DNA from: Saccharina japonica | Taxonomy: Eukaryota; Sar; Phaeophyceae; Laminariales; Laminariaceae | Assembly (NCBI GenBank): GCA_008828725.1 | Contig: MEHQ01002735.1 | Location: 186,001-250,000, forward strand | Reading direction: 5' to 3' | DNA: 64,000 bases | Shown here: positions 1-11,700 of the stretch, in pieces | How the letters are laid out: each line of letters starts with the position of its first letter | Position numbering within the stretch: the stretch's first letter is position 1 | Notes under the pieces: generated by a model | The model's database searches: none | What the model saw: the letters and a program-made list of their open reading frames with translations, nothing else | Told to the model about the DNA's origin: nothing | Made by a program: the position numbers and the translations under genes

Positions 1-240
1 TTAGTGTACACACCCGGGTACCCTCGCAGAGGACATACCTAGGTACCCCCTTAGAATACATACCCGGGTACTCTCTTAAGAGTACATACCCGGGTACCCT
101 CTTAACAGTACATACCCGGGTACCCTCTTAGAGTACATACCCTGGTACCTAGATACCCCACTAGAGTACATACCCGGGTACCCCCTTAGGGTGTATACCC
201 GGGTACCGTCTTGAGAGTATATACCCGGGTGGGTACCCGA
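1..240. repeat. Minisatellite, ~35-bp unit
   Basis: About seven imperfect units built around CATACCCGGGTACCCTCTTA. Each contains the palindrome CCCGGGTACC. No coding sequence is visible. The array occupies the window edge, downstream of the minus-strand SFT2 exon, so the next SFT2 exon must lie outside the window. Confidence 0.9.
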
Positions 241-296
241 GGGTATGCATACAGCCTACCGGTATGTACCAAATACACGCCTTCCCAACTACTCAC

Positions 297-493
297 GCAG
301 TGGCGCTGATAGCGATGAGAGAGCCCAGGCAGTACAGCAGCGCGAAGGATACGAGGTCTCCGCTGATAACCATGAAGGTGCTCAGGAAGGACAGAAGGTA
401 CCCGCAGACTAGGCAGATGCCGAACCCGATCAGCCGTTGCTGGAACGTCAGGGAGGGACACATCGCGCACATCTCGTTCGCGAGCGTCGGCTC
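297..493 (-). CDS. SFT2-family vesicle transport protein, one internal exon
   Basis: Reading leftwards, the exon begins after an acceptor (AAAAAGCAG, then GAG at 493) and ends at a strong donor GTGAGT (296-291). It is 197 bp, phase 0 in and phase 2 out. The 65 complete codons include CPSLTFQQRLIGFGICLVCG, then LLSFLSTFMVISGDLVSFAL and LYCLGSLIAISAT. This is the SFT2/Got1 pattern: a QRL.GF amphipathic lead, a first membrane helix, a polar turn, then a second helix with LY.LGS..A...T. SFT2 proteins are small four-helix Golgi membrane proteins that help endosome-derived vesicles fuse with the Golgi. The upstream N-terminal exon was not identified, and downstream exons would be left of base 1. 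Position and strand place it inside an intron of the importin gene if the importin 5' exons lie to the left. Family assignment is confident; exact gene extent is not. Confidence 0.82.
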
Positions 494-520
494 CTGCTTT
501 TTTAAACGGAAGCGCGCGTT

Positions 521-610
521 TTGTTGGGTTGGGTTGGGTTGGGTTGGGTTGGGTTGGATTGGGTTGGGTTGGGTTGGATTGGGTTGGATTGGGTCAGGTT
601 GGGTTTGTTT
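521..610. repeat. TTGGG/TTGGA pentamer minisatellite
   Basis: About 17 copies of GGGTT with occasional GGATT. On the minus strand it is a pyrimidine/A-rich CCCAA tract just upstream of the SFT2 exon acceptor, so it lies in that gene's intron. The unit is not the TTAGGG telomere repeat. Confidence 0.9.
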
Positions 611-1069
611 GTGTTTGGCTTGTGGCTGAGGGGGGCTCTGCTGGAATCGGTTATAATGGAAGAGCAGCAGACGAGGGTGGCGTCTCAGGTGCGGCTTGTT
701 GGATTTGGGTTTGGTTTTGGTTTTATTTGTTTGGGTATTCAGCAGTAGTGGGGCCTGTATAGTGCAGGGCGAATAAGGCCGCCCGCTCGATATTGGGCCG
801 TCAACGTCGGCCGTCGTGACCGGATAACTGCACTCACATGACGGAACCTGTGTCGGCCTGTTCTGTCCCATGTTGTTCTCTCCTGCCCTGGTCTGCGGCT
901 GTCCTGTCTTGTACTGTCTTGTAACTGTCATGTCCTGTCCCGTGTTGTCCTCTCCTCCCCTATACTTCCTTGCCCTGTACTATAGGGTACCTGCACTACT
1001 AACTTTATCCGCATGATCCACGCGACGTGCCTGCGCTGCTCAATCACCCCGCCCCCTCCCCCTTTCCAG
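611..1069. other. Intronic/intergenic, no gene recognised
   Basis: No reading frame here resembles the missing importin-11 N-terminus (IBN_N region). From about 850 to 990 the sequence is rich in TGTCCTGT-type words. The end (1,045-1,069) is a pyrimidine tract serving as the acceptor of the next exon. Confidence 0.6.
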
Positions 1070-1204
1070 TTGGGGGTTCTGATGGGCAAGATAGCGAGGG
1101 TGGACTGGCCTAGACAGTGGCCGGAGCTGTTCCCATCCTTGGTGACCTCTCTCGTGGCAGGCGGCTCCGCTCGGAGACGGATGGCTCTCTGCGCCATCAA
1201 CGAG
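1070..1204 (+). CDS. Importin-11-like, exon 1 of window
   Basis: The acceptor is CCCCCTTTCCAG. The donor is GAG followed by GTCGGT, a weak consensus. There are 45 codons, phase 0 at both ends. It contains KIARVDWPRQWPELFPSL, matching the human block with AKVARLDCPRQWPELIPTL, the most diagnostic stretch of this karyopherin subfamily. It reads directly into the next exon (ALCAINE then VLKELSTKR), like human TFYHVTKTLASKRL. Confidence 0.88.
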
Positions 1205-2763
1205 GTCGGTTCGGCGAATTCAGCAGGGCTGTGCACTGGCAGTAGCTTGTCTACTGGTTGAGCAGTAGCTAACTACTGATTGAGCAGTAGCTATCTCTAC
1301 TGATGGAGTCTGCCAGTATGTTTAATATCACGTACGACCAAGAAACACGCCACAGTATATGGCGGAACATCATAGAAATATACTTTCTGGAGGAGAGAGC
1401 GAACACAATGGAGGCATGCCACAGTAGGGAGGTGGGTGTACTCATGTCGTGCTCTGCCGTAATCGCATGACCATAGACCCTCGCATCCTTGCATTGCCGG
1501 GGCGGAGCACGCTGGGTTTTCACCAACCAGGCAGACATTGCCTTGCACCAAGCGCGAAGCGCCGTGGGGTGTCGGGTGAGTCGCATGAAGGGTGAGCTGC
1601 ATCCTGCTAAGAACCACCTTCGAGGCGGACTTGCATATTGACGAACTGATGCGATTGCACCGCCAACATGGTATGCGGACTCCATTCCTGTCCATGTGCT
1701 TTTCGAAAACGGGAAGGGGCAACACGCTTGGCTGCATGTCCCTATTTCTAGCGAGCGTGTGCGACGTACCCTACCCTGCCCTTCCCTCACGTAATTTTTG
1801 TTTGGACGCCACGGACCTCAACTGCCCTATCGCCCCCCCCCCCCTCGCCCCCTGCTCCGTCTCGAAAGGGATGCGTGGTCAGTTGTTGAATGACTAAGGC
1901 CAGAAACAAATGAGTACCCCCCCCGTTCCTGTCCCCGTCTCCATCCCGGCATTTTAGAGATGCGAGGGTTTATGGACATACTACGACCATGCATGACATG
2001 AGTACCCCCCCCCCCCTGTCCCCCCTTTATAAATATATGATATATTTATGGGTTGGGTTGGCGTCGGTTGGCAACGACGCTGTAAAACACGCCACTCGCT
2101 GCGTGAGCTAGACAACCAGGGTGCCGTTTTTTTTTTTTTTTTTTTTTGGCGGTCACCAAAGCTGGCGGTCGAGTAGATCATTTGTGCGGGGTGGAGAACC
2201 TTTGTTCCGCACAAGGGGAATGGTCGTATCACGTAGTGTTAATATGGTAAGGCATCCGCGAGGCAGTTACATAGTAAAACCCATTGCTGTCTCCGGAAAT
2301 GGCCACACCAGAAATTAAATTAACTCATTGAAGCTGTCGTCCATATGCAAGTCCGCCTCAGAGGCGGTTCTTAGCAGGATGCAGCTCACCCCCCATGCGA
2401 CTCGCCCAATACCTCACGGCGCTTCGCGCTTGGTGCAAGCAATGTCTGCCTGGTTGGTGAAAACCCAACGTGCTCCGTCCCGGCATTGTAGGGATGCGAG
2501 GGTCTATGGTCATATGACTACGGCCGTGCACGACATGAGTACCCCCCTTCTCCCCCTCTTCCTCCCTTCCCTCTCTCCCTCTCTTCCTCTCCCACCTGAA
2601 TTGCATGTTTTCGTGACATAATGTGGAACAGGTTTTGAAGGAGCTGTCGACCAAGAGGATAGGCTTCGACAAGGCGGCTTTCATCAAGACCTCGCACGAC
2701 CTCTTACCGGTGCTGTGCCAGGCTTGGGATGTGCAGTGGGCCTTGATCGAGGCCGCGCTGGCA

Positions 2764-2798
<35 letters not shown>

Positions 2799-5688
2799 GG
2801 GGGGTGCGGGGGGAACGGGAGGGCCGGTGGCGGCGGCGGTAATGGGTGCTGAGGGTGCTGCCGGCACCGTGGCGGTCGGTACCGTGTGTGTCAAGGTGCG
2901 TTGAGCTAAAAACCAAAATGTTCGGTTTCAGAAAACCTTCGGTTGGTTCCCTGTGCCTGCTCGGTGGAAACCCGACATGGTCCGTCCCGGCATTGTGGGG
3001 ATGGGAGGGTTTATGGTCATACGACCACGGCCATACATGAATATGAAGTACACCCGCCTCCCCTAAAAAAAAACATCGTGTACTTTTGCTACTGCAGAAT
3101 TGAGCCAACTCCGAAAATTATATCTACTGCAACTCGTCATGCCGCATGATATACAAAGGCACTTGTTGTAGTACTACACTGTAACATACCGGTATACAAT
3201 ATCGCAATGTGTCGATGAACTTTGTTGTTTATACGTACGTATAGACATGGTATTGATCTCGATCTTCGTCCGGTACTCAACACTATTTTTTTATCAGAGG
3301 CCAAAAATGGGTAATGTCTATGAATTTTGAGCCATTTATAGGTAAACTACATGTTGCACTGGGGAACAGGGTACCCGGCCATTCCTCTGATTGGCCAGTG
3401 CCCGATGGTAGCTATTGTTGGACTGAAAGGTTCCAGGTGCATCTCTTTGTGTCTGTTCTAATCTCGGGCTTCGTCTGTTTTTGGCTTCAATTGCACCTTA
3501 CGCACATGGCTCAACCAAAAACGATTTTCGGGCAAAAACTGAAGTATGGCGACAGGACCGTCGGGACGGTTGCCGCGGTGGTCCAAGCTGTCATCCAAGC
3601 ATACCGAACAGACTGCGGAATCAACTGCTGCATGTTGTGATTTTACACAGAGTACCGCACAGACCCGATAAGAACCCAGTAATAATCCAGTAAGGGCTAT
3701 CCGCCAGGATAATATTTTCCTACTTGAGAAAGAGTGCCATTTATCGGTACAATTGGAGCCGAAAATAGGCGAACCCCAACTTGAGCAGACACAAAGAGAA
3801 GAGAGGTGTACCTGGAACCTTTCAGCCAACAACAGGTACCATTGGATGCTGACCAATCGGGCGGAGCGCCGGGAAGCCTTTTCTCCAGTGCAAATATGTA
3901 AAATTGTACCTACAAACGGCTCAAAAGGCATAGGTATACCTATTTTTGACTTTTGCCTATTCTATTTCCCCCCTAAAATTTCTTCCTTTCCCCTCTTTGG
4001 TGTTCCAGATCATACGGAGGCTTTTGCAGTTCGGGATCCCGGGGCTGGACCACCCGCACGTCGAGCCCTACTTCTTCGGGCTGCTCCAGAGGATGCCCAT
4101 CGTCCTAGCCACTCTCACAACTTTTGCAACACCGCCTGCCGGGATCGGTGTTGGAGGGGTGGGTGGGGTGGGGGTGGAGGGGGGGGGGGTTGAGGGGGTG
4201 ATGGAGGAGCTTGAGGAGCTAGCGGAGAGGATGGCCGGAACGGCTGTGGATGCGCAAAAGGACCACCCCATCGGGTTTAGGAGGTGGGGAGAGGGGTTCG
4301 GATTCATTAAGGTTGGGATTTTGTTGGGGGTCGAAGCGTGTTTGGTTTTTTTATCGCCGTGGTGCTGTGGGTGGGTTACCGTGGAAGTAGACAGGGAGTG
4401 CTTGGTACGAGTATACTTGGAAGTATACCACGTATATATATATTAGAAACAAAAAAACAAAAAACAACAGCTGTGAGCTCGAGGATTTCGTCGAAACTCA
4501 TCTTTGCTAGCTGAGTGTAATACTTCGATCGCGCGTACTTACGGATTTTATATGTCCTCATGAAGGATGTATATATGGGCGTGTGTTCAGTGTGTACATA
4601 TCTGGTGCAAAAATCTGTGTGTATCGATTTCCTTTCGCTGGTAGTTGTGCCTTGCTTCGTTTTTCGGGCTGTGTACACTTGCAAAATTTTAACCGCTGGT
4701 AGGCCTTTCGATGTTTTGGCTGCTCAAAACGTCATCGGACTTTTCTATTTTTTGTTGTTGTTGGACTGTGGTCTATATACTTCAAAATTCCAACTGCTGG
4801 TGGGCCTTTCTTTTTTATCAGCTGCGCGAAACCTTATAGGAGTTTACCTTGCTTCACCCCGCGTCCGAATACCCCTGAAGGAAGGGGAGCGTTGTACGAA
4901 GTACTGACAGGGTGCTTCCACTGGGGTACCCGGTACATCAGACCCCGATTTCCGCCCTCCGTTAACCTTTCCAACCCATCCACGTACTATCAATATTGAT
5001 GCTTACTTTTAGTATTGATACTGTAGTACCTGTGCTAGGCAAGAAAGGTGTCCTCGGGTAGTTTTACTCACTTATATAGTGCCCCGATGTATTGCCTTTG
5101 CCGCTTATGTTCCTGGCTACGTATTGCTCCTGGCTGTTGCCCCTGCCTACTGCCCCGGATATTGCCCTAGCTACTGCCCTGGCTGCTGCCCCAGCTGTTG
5201 CCTCGACTGTCTCCGGCTACTGCTCCTCCTGCTGCCGGTTACTACCCTGGGTATTGTCTCGGCTATTAGCCCAGCTACTACCCCGGCTATTGCTCGGGCT
5301 ATTGCCCCGACTGCCTCGATTAGCTCCCCGACTGCTGCCGCCGCTACTGCCTCAGCTGTTGCCGTGGCTATTGCCCTGGCTACTTCCCCGGCTATCATAC
5401 CCCCCCTGCTAGTCCCCCCGCTACTGAGCCAGCTACTGCGCCAGCTACTGCCCCACGGCTGGCTACCCCGACTGCTTCCCCCGGCTACTGCTCCGGCTAC
5501 TGTCCCAGCTATTGCCTCGACTATGTATAGCTCCGACTACCGCCCCAGCTGTTGCCCGGACTACTGCCCTGACTACTGCCCCCGTGCCTTCCCCGCCCCA
5601 ACAGGTACCTGTCGGCCTACCTGTCTTTCTTTTGCGAGCAGCTGCTCGCGGCGAGCCTTCGACCAAACACTCTCGTTGCTGCCACCGC

Positions 5689-5748
<60 letters not shown>

Positions 5749-8700
5749 GGCGGGAGCAGAGAGGGCGGGGGCAGGTGGTGGCGGTGCTGGTGGTGGTTGT
5801 GGTGCAGGGGGAAGGGGGGATCGACTGGGGCCGTTCTGCATCCAGGGCATGGGGTTCGTGGGGAATGTGGTGGGGTGTTCTAGCTACCGGGAGGAGGTGC
5901 TCCGAAAGGTGACAAGGGGAATAAAAACAAGGAAAAAAACCCCCTGCCGATTCGATAGAAGCTGTTATCAAGATTTTTCCAGGCCTATTCACGAGTAACC
6001 CGGGGGTCGGTTCGGGTGGTCTTCAACATCTCACGGGTCGGGTCGGGTCGGATCGGGTCGGTCATAAGATCTTCCAAATCTCGCGGGTCGGGTTGGGGTC
6101 GGGTTAGGTGACCCGGCCCGGCCCGACCCGACCCGCAAGATTTGACCCGACCGTTGAAAAGCCCTGGAATTTTCCAGGAAGTTTCATGTAGGAATGCTGC
6201 TATATAAGACGTGTAAACAGCTATATACGAGTCGATCCAGCTTCGACCGAATGTTTTGCAATATCTTTGAGACTTGGATTCAAACCCAATAACCCTAACC
6301 GTGATCGCCTAAGCAACTTCGCATATTTGAAACTGTCGACGTGAAACTGCCGGTTTGAAACTGCCGATTTGAAACGGCCGATTTTTAACTGCCGGTTCGA
6401 AACTGCCGGTTTGAAATTGCCAATTTGAAACGGCCGGTTTGAAACTTCCGGTTTGAAACTGCTGGTTTAAAACTGCCGATTTGAAACTGCCGGTTTGAAA
6501 CTGCCGCTTTGTGTGTGCGTGCACATGTTTGCGCGTGTGTGCATGCAGGCTGCAATGTCGGCGAGTGCATCGGCGCCGCGAGAGGCTGGCGGCGCCCCCC
6601 CTCGCCTAGTCGGAAGGCTGATCACAGGGAAGGGAGATGCCACCATTACTCCAGGTGCCGAAAGTTTTTTTTTTTTTTAGTTGAAACGCGATTTGATTTC
6701 GATCGGTACCTAAAAAAAGATGCGCGATATTATTATTCGGTAGATTGATGATGCCGAAAGTGATCCGATTCGATCCGATCCGATTCATTTTTATGGTCGG
6801 TCGATGCCGAACGTGATTCGATTCGGGGGATGCTAAACAAATCGGTTCGTTTTTTTTGTTCGGTCGATGTCAAATCTGATTCGGTTGTGCAGAAAGTGAT
6901 CCGATCCGATCTGGTCCGATGCGACTCGGTCGATGCTGAACGTGATTCGGTTGGGGTACGTAGTCTTAAAAACCTGTTCAGTTGTTTGTGCGGTCGGTGC
7001 AAAAATCGATTCGATTCGGCGTCTACTCACGAGATGCCAAAAACCGATTCGGTGTCTACTGGTACGATGTGATAGTGTCCAAAAGAGCGTACCGAGTACC
7101 GAATCGGTTTTTGCATCTCGCACTGGAACCGCACACCACTTCTCGTGGTTGTGTTTTGGTGCGCTCTCGACATGTACCGGTACGATGTGATAGTGTCAAA
7201 AATAGCGTACCTGGTATCATACTAGTTTTAGTATACTCTGGTAGGGTAGGTTGGCGTATTGGTTACTGTTGAATTGAGGTTGGTTTCGTGCACAAGGCAC
7301 GGGACTGTCAGGTCCGGAAGGCTGCGCCGTCAGCAGCCTCATCGGTGCTACTCGTACAGTTACGGGGTTTATACACGAAGTATGGCTTTATTTCACTGTA
7401 CCTGGCACCACTTTGGCCTAACGAATAAGCAATCCCGAAACGTCTTTTATTTAACAACCGCCCCCGCCCGAAACCGCCTCGCAAAATGCGTCGAGAACGA
7501 AATGAAACTGAAACGTCTTTTGTCTCGCGCAGAGACGGCGCATGAGATCTCCTCTACGATGGTTGAATTCTTCAGTGCCGAGAGGTGGGTGCTGTTGAGA
7601 TGACGACAGTGGCAATGTGGCAGTGTCATGCGGCAGTGGCATATATGGCAGTGGCATATGACAGTGGCAATGTGGCAGTAGTGGCATGTGCCGGTATTTC
7701 TGTGGGTGGCTCGTATATGAGCCGGTCGCCCCGGTGGGCTAGCAGGTAACCACGAAGCCTGTTAGCGTCAAGAAAGCGAGTTCGAGCCCCGCCGAGTGCA
7801 TGCTCTTCGGTACTTTTTCTCGCAAATCTTGACTAGTAGAAAGCGCGAGAGCGTGAGTTGGCAAAATTCGATGAAAATCGGCGAGCGTTGGGAAGGCTGA
7901 ACCCTCTGCGCGATAAAAACCAAGGCAAGAACCGTAGTGGGGGAGGAGGGAGAGGAGCCTACTTTGTGACCCCGGATCTGAGTTACGACTAGGGAGGGAG
8001 AGACGGAAGTGCGAAGATGATAAATGGGATGGAAAAAAAAAAAAAAAAAAATGACTACTCGTATGATGGGGGAGTGGGATGCGTTGGGTAGTAGCATGCG
8101 ACAGTAGTAGTGCAATTCAGGTGGCGCTAGATTACAGTAGCGTGTGCATATACACGGCAATTCATGTGCCGTTGAGATGGCGTTATATGTAGTAAGCTCT
8201 ACTGCTGTATGGCAGTGGCATGTGGCAGTGGCGTTTGTCAGTGGCATGTGGCAGTGGCATGTGGCAGTGGCGTTTGTCAGTGGCATGTGGCAGTGGCATG
8301 TGGCAGTGGCGATAATATGGGGGAGTGGGATGCGGTAGGTATTCATAGTAGCATGCGACGGTAGTAGTGCAATTAGTGTGGCGTTAGACTACACCAGTAG
8401 CATGTACCAGGTGTGCATATATGCTGCCTAGTGCATCCCCTTTTGCCGTAGTTCCGATCGTGGCACGCGTCGGACGGATTATCTACAGATAGATCATTTA
8501 CAGATCATCTGCAGATAGATCGTCTACAGATCATCTAGATCCTAGCCGAAACCTTGCGAGATGTTGCACAGGGTCTGTACTGTATAGTACAGATATATTC
8601 AACCCAGGAAACCTGTCCTAGATCATACAGATCATACAGGTCATACAGCTCCCACGCGACAACACGAGCTAGATTGTACAGATCATACAGATCGTACAGA

Positions 8701-11700
8701 TCAGGAATACATCTGCCCTGAATGATCTAGATCATCAAGTAGGAATGATCTATACGATCTATCTGATCTATCTGAGGTGTGCAATTGTCTTCCCCCGCCC
8801 CCCCACGGCAATGATGGGTTCGATTATTTTTGTTAGATGCCTCGTTTGAACCCATTTTTGGGAATAAAGACGGTCTTACCTCTTCTTAGAATTAATCCTG
8901 CCTCATTCGAACGCTGTCCTTTTAGTCGGTATTCGGAAAAACTCTCGTTTTTTTATTTACGAGTTCGTTTTTTTGGGCGTACACATATATCTATATATCT
9001 ATAAAAGGTGCGACGGCGCCCGGAACGGCCAAAAACCGAAAAAAATCTTGGAAAGGCATTCATGCTTGGGACACTACTGTCATCCCCATTCCAGCGAAAA
9101 AATAGGGGTTTCCAGTATGTGAGGAGGCCTTTTCCAGCAAAGGCGTAAAAAAAAGAAATAATCCGCGCGAACGGCAAGCATTTTTTGCAAACGGTTCGTG
9201 GTTGTAACTGCTACTGGACACGGTGTGCTCGGTCCTTTAGAAAAATACATTGTTCATGTAAATAAATTTAACGTTTCTAGTTGGTATTGTGGCGTTTTTT
9301 TTGTACAGGGTGGTGGGGATGTTGCAGCTACTGCTGGACGGGTTTCTGCCTCTGACTGCTGCGGAGATCGGGGAGTGGAGGGATGACCCGGAAGGGTACT
9401 ACCTCGAGCAGGAGAGCTTGGAAGCTAGGGAGAGCGTACGGGTGAGACTGCCGGATAGAAATGAGGGAGAAGAGGGGGGGCGGGGTGTACTTCATATTCA
9501 TGCATGGCCGTACTCGTATGTATGGCCATAGACCCTCGCATTTCTACCATGTCGGGACGAAGCACGTCGGGCTTTCACGCCGTATGGGGGGTGTGGTGTA
9601 CCTGGTACTCTTCTTTGTCATACTGCCGTGGTGTGATGGCCATGTTATCGCACTACCAGTTAAGAGGGGCCCATTGACAAAAAAAAGTGACCCATCGCAG
9701 CGGCGGTCACTGCGCTGTGGTTATACAAGTTGGTGTCCTATTTAACAGTTGCAATGGTTGATGTGCAATGTGTGATGTGCAATGGTTGACACGATGGTTG
9801 ATATACAATGGTTCATGCAACGGTTGATATACAATGGTTGGTATACAATGGTTGGTATGCAATGGTTGATATGCAATGTTTGGTATGTAACGGTTGATGT
9901 ACTGGTTGATCTGCAATGGTTGGTGCAATGCAAGGAGTCGCGAATACGGCACGGGGGCAACATTAAAAAATCATCCTACAGTATATACCAGTACTACTGC
10001 TGGATGATGCTCACGCTGTTCGAAGACGGCCGATAACGCCAAAGTTTAAAATCGTTTTGGTCGCTACCCCTCAATATATCCGTTGTATCCCTTACATCCC
10101 TTTTATCCCTTCTATCCGTTCTATCCGTTCTATCCGTTCTATCCCTTCTATCCCTTCTATCCCAAAGGGGTTGGTGTCTAATATCGGTGTGAGTTTGTCT
10201 GTACCAGGGATGGTACGTTACCGGTGCCGGATCTTGCGCGGTTCTCAAAATTCACCCAAGGTTTTAAATTTTCAGCGGTTCTTGGATTCGGGGTTTTGTC
10301 TCCTTATCTATGCATGCAAATATCGCCTCAATACATCTATAGGGCGCGAAACTGTCTATTTTACCGCAAGCGGGGGGTGGTGGAGATCAACCAACTAACC
10401 GCCTTGCGGGTTTTGAGGTCGCGGTTATTTCAAGCGGTTCTTGCAATTGGTCATATTGTGGCTGCACCGGTTATACCTTCTTACCCTCATCTCTAGTTGT
10501 CTCGGGGTGTTTTTTGTGCCATCCAGTATAACGTATGTGCTTACTTGGTTTGTACCATATGTGTGCCATGTGTGTGATGTGTGGCATGTGTTTGGCAGGT
10601 GAGTGCGCAGCAGCTGTACATGGCGTTGCTGGAGGCGGGGGGCAGGAACGTGGGAGATGTGATCGCGGCGGCGGTGGCGAAGATGCTGTCGCAGGGGGTG
10701 AGCGACCAGATCGAGGCCTCAAGACAAACAACCATCAGGTGACATATACTATACCTGGTACTACAGCAGTAGTATTTATACTTTCGCACCTCAGACAGAT
10801 AGATCATCTGCAGATATATCATCTAGGGATCATCTACAGATATATCATATACAGATCATCTACAGATATATCATCTACATATCATCTACACATATGTCTT
10901 CTGCAGAGCATCTACAGATATATCATCTACAGATAGATCTTCTACAGATCATCTACAGATATATCATCTACAGATATATCATCTACATATATATCTTCTA
11001 CAGATCATCTACATATATATCATCCACAGATCATCTACACATAGATCATCTACAGATCATCTAGATCCTAAACTGCTGCTATAAGATGTTGTGCAGAATC
11101 TGCACACGAGGCCTCAGGATAAGCAGCCATCAGGTGACATGTGTTTCACAATTCGTACAGATCAGATAGATCATCAGATTGATCATTTACAGATAGACAA
11201 TCTAGATCATCTAGATCCTAACCTGCTGCTGTGATACGTTGTGCAGAATCTGTAGACGAGGCCTCAAGACAAGCAACCATCAAGGTGACATATATTTCAC
11301 AGCATCCCTGTTCCTTGCTCAGCCAATCTGTCTGGAAATTTAAGAACCGTCGTATGTAGTATTTTGTGTAATGTACTAAATGTTAAAATAGTCAGAGTGG
11401 TACGGTGGTGTCTAACCCTAACCCTTCTGCTCTTCATGCACTGCTGCTTGCAAATATTTGTCGAGGCAAGAGGTTGGAAAATCCCGACACTCTATACGTC
11501 TAGACTCTTGGCTATAGTTCTGCTCCTGCTGGTTTATGTTAGTCACGTATTGAATGGCACGGTTGAGATGACATTGGTAACATTAATGCTTTCTTGGTTT
11601 CCTGTGCAAGCTGTACTCTGCGCAGCCTGCACAATCTACCGCCCCTTCTCCTAACGGTTTGAAAGGTCTGCCCCCCGCGGCTCGTCGGTGTTCGCCTGGT

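Noticed and set aside
521-610. Telomere-like G-rich repeat
   Set aside because: The unit is TTGGG/TTGGA, not TTAGGG. It is a short interstitial minisatellite. Single TAACCC or TTAGGG words at 6,290, 11,413 and 40,003 are also too short to be telomeric.
5079-5912. 277-codon Leu/Ala/Pro-rich ORF and its companions
   Set aside because: Most of it is a minisatellite with units in multiples of three. The importin exon here uses a different frame (the alanine frame), joined in phase to exon 3.
9309-9329. Choosing the in-frame acceptor at 9,330 for exon 6 to fix the phase
   Set aside because: It would give phase 0 but discard VVGMLQ, which aligns with the conserved helix, and would still not fit a phase 1 exon 5. 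Left as an open problem.
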